Positions 61,063-64,000 of a DNA stretch of 64,000 nucleotides are shown here, piece by piece. Positions within the stretch are counted from its first letter, which is position 1. The number at the start of each line of letters is the position of its first letter. The notes beneath the pieces were generated by a model that saw only the letters and a program-made list of their open reading frames with translations, was not told where the DNA came from and searched no databases. The position numbers and the translations under genes were made by a program. Source of the stretch: JAEMQF01 sp963850525 (lineage in GTDB: Bacteria > Pseudomonadota > Gammaproteobacteria > Burkholderiales > Burkholderiaceae_C); contig CAWKLQ010000002.1 in NCBI GenBank assembly GCA_963850525.1, positions 54,897 through 118,896 of the forward strand. Reading direction: 5' to 3'.

Positions 61063-61422
61063 ATGGGCATCCGCGTTGATGAGTATCTGCGTGAAGATGG
61101 CTCGAACCCCTACAAGACGTGGTTCGATAGCCTCGAACCACGCGCCGCGGCGAAGGTCACCACGGCCAAGTTGCGGTTGGAGTTGGGCAACACCTCCAGC
61201 GTGAAGTGGTACGACGGGATTGGCGAGTACGTCATCGACTGGGGCCCGCGCTATCGGTTGTACCTGGCGAAGGACGGCGAGGCATTGATCGTGCTTTTCG
61301 GCGGTGGCACCAAGCGCGGCCAGCAGCGCGATATCGATCGCGCCAAGGCATTGTTTACGGAGTACAAAGCTCGCAAGAAGGTCTTGGCCCAGAAGGCCGG
61401 CGGCGGCAAAGGAAAGAGGTGA
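61063..61422 (+). CDS. Gp49/HigB-type RelE-superfamily toxin
   Basis: A 119-residue protein. EDGSNPYKTWFDSLEPRAAA, then KLRLELGN, VKWYDGIGEYVIDWGPRYRL and LFGGGTKRGQQRDIDRAKAL match the phage-derived Gp49-like/HigB killer proteins, which are ribosome-dependent mRNA interferases. A lysine-rich C-terminal tail follows. The toxin precedes its antitoxin, as usual for this HigBA subtype, with 5 bp between them. Confidence 0.88.
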   Translation: MGIRVDEYLREDGSNPYKTWFDSLEPRAAAKVTTAKLRLELGNTSSVKWYDGIGEYVIDWGPRYRLYLAKDGEALIVLFGGGTKRGQQRDIDRAKALFTEYKARKKVLAQKAGGGKGKR

Positions 61423-61427
61423 ACTCC

Positions 61428-61748
61428 ATGGCACTGACACGCAACTTCAAGCAAACCGTAGTCGAACGGGTCGAGCGCGATCCGGCGTTCGCTCAAGCTC
61501 TACTGGACGAAGCGGCCACGCTATTCCTCAACGGGGAACCCGAGACGGCACGGCTGATCCTGCGCGACCTGGTCAATGCGACCATCGGTTTCGAGCAACT
61601 TGCGACACTGACCGCCAAGCCGAGCAAGAGCCTGCATCGCATGCTCTCGCCTGCCGGGAACCCGAGCATGGACAACCTCGCTGCCATCTTTCATGCAATC
61701 CGCGAGTGCCTGAACGTGAATTTCGAGGCGCACTCGGTTGCCGCCTGA
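61428..61748 (+). CDS. HigA-type XRE-family antitoxin
   Basis: A 106-residue protein. The C-terminal half has a helix-turn-helix region (ATIGFEQLATLTAKPSKSLH, then PSMDNLAAIFHAIRECLNV) typical of HigA/COG3636-like antidotes paired with Gp49-type toxins. The N-terminal half is helical and charged. GAGGTGAACTCC precedes the ATG. The following gene, the intact flavin reductase, starts 8 bp after its stop. Confidence 0.85.
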   Translation: MALTRNFKQTVVERVERDPAFAQALLDEAATLFLNGEPETARLILRDLVNATIGFEQLATLTAKPSKSLHRMLSPAGNPSMDNLAAIFHAIRECLNVNFEAHSVAA

Positions 61749-61755
61749 TCCACTG

Positions 61756-62382
61756 ATGGACCTCGAACTCGCGGCGTTGCCCGCGCTGGAGCGCTACAAG
61801 CTGCTCATCGGCCTCGTGATCCCGCGCCCGATCGCCTGGGTCTCGACCTGGAGCGAAGGCGGCGTGGCGAATTGCGCGCCGTTCTCGTTCTTCAACGTGA
61901 TTTCCGAGGAGCCGCCGCTCTGCATCCTCAGCTTCAACCGCCGCTCCGACGGCACGATCAAGCACACCCTGGCGAACATCCGCCGCACAGGCGAATTCGT
62001 CGTCAATCTCGCCGACGAAAGCTGCGCCAATGCGATGCATGCGTCGAGCGCCGAGCTGCCGGAAAGCGAAAGCGAGTTTGCGGCATCGGGCCTGACGCCT
62101 GTGCCCGCGGCGATGGTGCAGCACCCGCGAATCGGCGAGGCGGCTGCGTCGCTCGAGTGCCGCGTCGAGCGCCGCATCGAGTTCGGCCCGGATCGCGAAA
62201 TGGTGATCGGCGAGATCCTGCTTGTGCATGCGCGCGAGGGGCTCATCGATCCTGTGACGAAGCGCATTTCGGAAAGCTATCTGCCGATCGGGCGGCTCTT
62301 CGCGAATCGCTATTGCACGACGCGCCAGCGTTTCGACCTGCCGGGCGAAGTTCCTGATACCCGTTCGTATTCAATTGAGTAG
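61756..62382 (+). CDS. Flavin reductase-like protein (intact copy 2)
   Basis: A 208-residue FMN-binding split-barrel protein of the DIM6/NTAB flavin reductase family: VIPRPIAWVSTWSEGGVANC, APFSFFNVISEEPPLCILSF, then RTGEFVVNLADESCANAMHA and VIGEILLVHA. It should reduce or bind FMN for a partner oxygenase; in context this could be the Rieske or another pathway step. It is nearly identical to the frameshifted copy at 59546 and is likely the functional one. It sits directly after an antitoxin gene and may share its transcript. Confidence 0.9.
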   Translation: MDLELAALPALERYKLLIGLVIPRPIAWVSTWSEGGVANCAPFSFFNVISEEPPLCILSFNRRSDGTIKHTLANIRRTGEFVVNLADESCANAMHASSAELPESESEFAASGLTPVPAAMVQHPRIGEAAASLECRVERRIEFGPDREMVIGEILLVHAREGLIDPVTKRISESYLPIGRLFANRYCTTRQRFDLPGEVPDTRSYSIE

Positions 62383-62384
62383 GA

Positions 62385-62399
62385 ATGGCGATCGGCCAT
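62385..62399. other. Short hairpin downstream of flavin reductase copy 2
   Basis: ATGGC-N5-GCCAT; stem identical to 60176-60190 but with a different loop (GATCG). It lies three bases after the stop codon. Confidence 0.4.
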
Positions 62400-62430
62400 C
62401 GACTTCGCCCCGCGTGGCCACCAAGCGCCG

Positions 62431-62462
62431 TTAGCGAACTGATGCACTGAGTGATATAGTGC
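62431..62462 (+). promoter_or_regulatory. Putative promoter/operator of the third toxin-antitoxin module
   Basis: TTAGCG (62431-62436) and TATAGT (62455-62460) are 18 bp apart, just upstream of the toxin start at 62469. GCACT (62444-62448) and AGTGC (62458-62462) form an inverted repeat overlapping the -10, suited to autoregulation by the XRE antitoxin. Confidence 0.4.
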
Positions 62463-62468
62463 GTCTCC

Positions 62469-62753
62469 ATGCGCCGAGTCTTCAAGACACGCTACTTTTC
62501 GCGCTGGATGCGCAAGACAGAATTGACCGATTCGGCTCTTTGCGCGGCAGTCTCGGAAATGGCCGAAGGCCTGATCGACGCGGACCTGGGTGGCGGCGTC
62601 GTGAAGAAGCGTGTCGCGTTGCCGGGTCGAGGGAAGACAGGCAGTGCCCGGACCTTGGTGGCAACCAACAAAGGAAGCCGATGGTTCTTCGTTTTCGGTT
62701 TCGAGAAGAATGAACGCGCCAACGTCAGCGCAAAGGAAGTCGAGGCCGTGTAG
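62469..62753 (+). CDS. RelE-superfamily toxin
   Basis: A 94-residue protein: FKTRYFSRWMRKTELTDSAL at the N-terminus, then GLIDADLGGGVVKKRVALPG, GSARTLVATNKGSRWFFVFG and a final FEKNERANVSAKEVEAV. This is the compact RelE-like toxin found with NadS/HTH antitoxins (COG4737 type). It should be an mRNA interferase. The antitoxin starts 82 bp downstream. Confidence 0.9.
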   Translation: MRRVFKTRYFSRWMRKTELTDSALCAAVSEMAEGLIDADLGGGVVKKRVALPGRGKTGSARTLVATNKGSRWFFVFGFEKNERANVSAKEVEAV

Positions 62754-62835
62754 CGGATCGCCGCAGACCTCTTTCGGTTGAGTTCAAGCGAACTGGACGC
62801 GCACGTCGCCATTGACGCATTGAAGGAGATTTGCC

Positions 62836-63159
62836 ATGACAGCGAAGACTAGGGCCGGAAGCAAGATCCTCAGCGCCGTGCATGAGACCGCGCGTGACCT
62901 GCATTCCGCGGGTTTCATTGACATGCGCAGCATGCGGAGCTACGACGCCCTTTGTCTAGAGGAAGTACCGAAATACTCGAGTGCAAAGATCCGAGCACTG
63001 CGCGCCCGGCACAGACTCAGTCAGGCAGTCTTGGCGTCTGTACTCAACACCAGCTTGTCGACTGTGCGCCAATGGGAAATCGGCGACAAGCGCCCCAGTG
63101 GGCCGTCCCTGAAGTTGCTGAACTTGCTGGACAAAAAGGGTCTGGAGGTCCTGATCTGA
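62836..63159 (+). CDS. XRE-family HTH antitoxin
   Basis: A 107-residue protein whose C-terminal half is a clear helix-turn-helix: KIRALRARHRLSQAVLASVL then NTSLSTVRQWEIGDKRPSGP. The N-terminal half should contact the toxin. AAGGAG lies ten bases before the ATG. Pairing with a COG4737-like toxin in toxin-first order is standard for this type. Confidence 0.9.
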   Translation: MTAKTRAGSKILSAVHETARDLHSAGFIDMRSMRSYDALCLEEVPKYSSAKIRALRARHRLSQAVLASVLNTSLSTVRQWEIGDKRPSGPSLKLLNLLDKKGLEVLI

Positions 63160-63185
63160 GTCGCGTGGGATTTCTATCCCCGGTT

Positions 63186-63331
63186 TCGTCGCGCCCAGCG
63201 GCGAGATCGCGGTGAACGGCCAGAGCGAGGAAGACGAGGTGATCGGCTTCAACTGCGACATCGACCTCGCACACGCGTCGAGCGCCGCATCGAGTTCGGC
63301 CCGGATCGCGAAATGGTGAGCGGCGAGATCC
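63186..63331 (+). pseudogene. Chimeric scar: carbamoylase fragment joined to flavin-reductase fragment
   Basis: 63186-63270 matches the 3' part of the carbamoylase gene (about 59352-59440; GAGATCGC, then GACGAGGTGATC and AACTGCGACATCGACCTCGC). 63274-63331 matches the flavin-reductase gene (about 62159-62217; GCGCCGCATCGAGTTCGGCC). The sequence between these points is missing. The scar lies between the third and fourth toxin-antitoxin modules and shows that the duplicated unit once included the carbamoylase end. Confidence 0.82.
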
Positions 63332-63398
63332 CGAGGTCGGCGAAAAGCGGCTTGATGTATTACCATGCATCGCCTGAGTAACACTTCCGGAGAACACC

Positions 63399-63638
63399 AT
63401 GGCGACCACCCTGACCAGCAAGGGCCAGGTCACGATCCCCAAGCGCATCCGCGACGCGCTGCACCTGAAGCCAGGTGCCGCGGTGGAGTTTTCGGTCAAT
63501 GCCGGCGGCGAGGTGGTGTTGCATCCGCCGCGACCCGCGCGCAAGGGCGCCCCGCGCAAGGACCGTTTCGATGCGGTGCGGGGCCGCGCCGACGTGCCCT
63601 GGCGTACCGATGAACTGATGAAACTGCTGCGGGCGTAG
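63399..63638 (+). CDS. vapB: AbrB/SpoVT-type antitoxin (VapB)
   Basis: A 79-residue protein with the N-terminal AbrB swapped-hairpin domain: TLTSKGQVTIPKRIRDALHL then KPGAAVEFSVNAGGEVVLHP. The C-terminal toxin-binding tail ends WRTDELMKLLRA. GGAG precedes the ATG. Its stop is two bases before the VapC start, so they are coupled. Confidence 0.92.
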   Translation: MATTLTSKGQVTIPKRIRDALHLKPGAAVEFSVNAGGEVVLHPPRPARKGAPRKDRFDAVRGRADVPWRTDELMKLLRA

Positions 63639-63640
63639 CG

Positions 63641-64000
63641 ATGGTGCTGCTGGTGGACACCAATGTGTTGGTGGACGTGTTGCAGAACGATCCGCAGTGG
63701 GCCGATTGGTCGATCGCCCAGCTGCGCGCGCAGGCGCAGCTGCGTGCGCTGGCGATCAATCCTGTGATCTACGCCGAACTGTCGCTGTCGTTCTCGACCT
63801 TCGAGGCCCTGGACCGCGTGGTGGCCACGATGGAGCTGGCGATGCACGAGGTGCCCCGGCCGGCCCTGTTCCTCGCCGGTAAGGCCTACCTGCAGTACCG
63901 CCGGCGCGGCGGTGGCAAGGCCCAGGTGCTGCCCGACTTCTTCATCGGCGCGCACGCCGCCGTCGAGGGCTGGCCCTTGCTCACGCGCGATCCCAGCCGG
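63641..64000 (+). CDS. vapC: PIN-domain VapC-type ribonuclease toxin, 3' end cut by window edge
   Basis: The 120 visible residues cover most of a PIN domain. The acidic metal-site residues are Asp6 (LLVDTNVLVDVL), Glu46 (VIYAELSLSF), Asp99 (LPDFFIGAHA) and Asp117 (LLTRDPS). VapC toxins cleave tRNA or rRNA. The stop codon lies beyond the window. It is the fourth toxin of the island. Confidence 0.92.
   Translation, partial: MVLLVDTNVLVDVLQNDPQWADWSIAQLRAQAQLRALAINPVIYAELSLSFSTFEALDRVVATMELAMHEVPRPALFLAGKAYLQYRRRGGGKAQVLPDFFIGAHAAVEGWPLLTRDPSR

Noticed and set aside
59546..64000. Interpretation as an integron cassette array
   Set aside because: The modules are flanked by pieces of a catabolic gene rather than attC-type sites, modules lie on both strands, and no integrase is visible in the window.
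1..64000. tRNA, rRNA or prophage genes
   Set aside because: No cloverleaf-like, rRNA-like or phage structural sequence was seen on reading both strands.

Overview
The window is a GC-rich chromosomal stretch that reads as a betaproteobacterium of the order Burkholderiales. Pointers are a TctC/Bug-type binding protein, REP-like palindromes with a REP-associated tyrosine transposase, TRAP permeases, strong GC bias at codon third positions and dense short-overlap operons. No rRNA, tRNA, CRISPR array, phage module or replication origin was found. The genus cannot be fixed from sequence reading alone.

Layout. 1-12.5 kb is ordinary metabolic and transport content: a truncated NERD-domain helicase, a 2-keto-4-pentenoate hydratase-like protein, the AzlC/AzlD pair, a small outer-membrane beta-barrel, adenine/adenosine deaminase whose 3' end is a REP-like hairpin, a YeeE/YedE transporter, a BMP-type purine-binding protein, an isopropylmalate-dehydratase-like pair whose large-subunit gene is frameshifted, a TPR protein, a Bug protein and an AraC regulator.

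12.8-40.5 kb is the unusual part. Three paralogous LVIVD/beta-propeller lipoproteins, two of them behind a nearly identical 65-70 bp upstream block, surround a membrane-anchored VCBS/ASPIC (CRTAC1-type) protein. A terminator then separates them from a long co-directional run (about 20.6-38.5 kb). That run holds two small STN-like exported proteins, a zinc-phospholipase-fold protein, two paralogous TPR lipoproteins that bracket it, a polytopic membrane protein with a cupredoxin-like partner, an MFS carrier, three more CRTAC1-type proteins (one a 1170-residue TPR/VCBS/ASPIC fusion) and an orphan RnfD-like subunit. Several junctions are ATGA or GTGA overlaps. A CDGSH iron-sulfur protein and two YHS-like lipoproteins follow. 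I infer an uncharacterised envelope system combining calcium-binding propellers, TPR scaffolds and a redox membrane module; its substrate is unknown.

40.6-50.4 kb carries assorted genes: a lectin-like lipoprotein, a YVTN beta-propeller, an exported creatininase homologue, ketopantoate reductase, a questin-oxidase-like protein, an M20 amidohydrolase, D-cysteine desulfhydrase, a DsbD-alpha-like protein and a peroxiredoxin-like protein. 50.4-60.1 kb looks like a catabolic cluster: Rieske oxygenase, glutamine-synthetase-like ligase, TRAP permeases (no binding protein), GNAT, dihydropyrimidinase, N-carbamoyl-D-amino-acid hydrolase and flavin reductase. It is interrupted by a REP transposase unit placed exactly at the dctM stop codon.

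59.5-64 kb is a striking mosaic. Four different type II toxin-antitoxin modules (mazEF, a Gp49/HigB-HigA pair, a RelE-XRE pair, vapBC) alternate with four pieces of the same flavin-reductase region: a frameshifted full-length copy, a short internally deleted scar, an intact copy, and a chimeric scar carrying part of the carbamoylase gene. This suggests repeated toxin-antitoxin insertion and duplication at one site.
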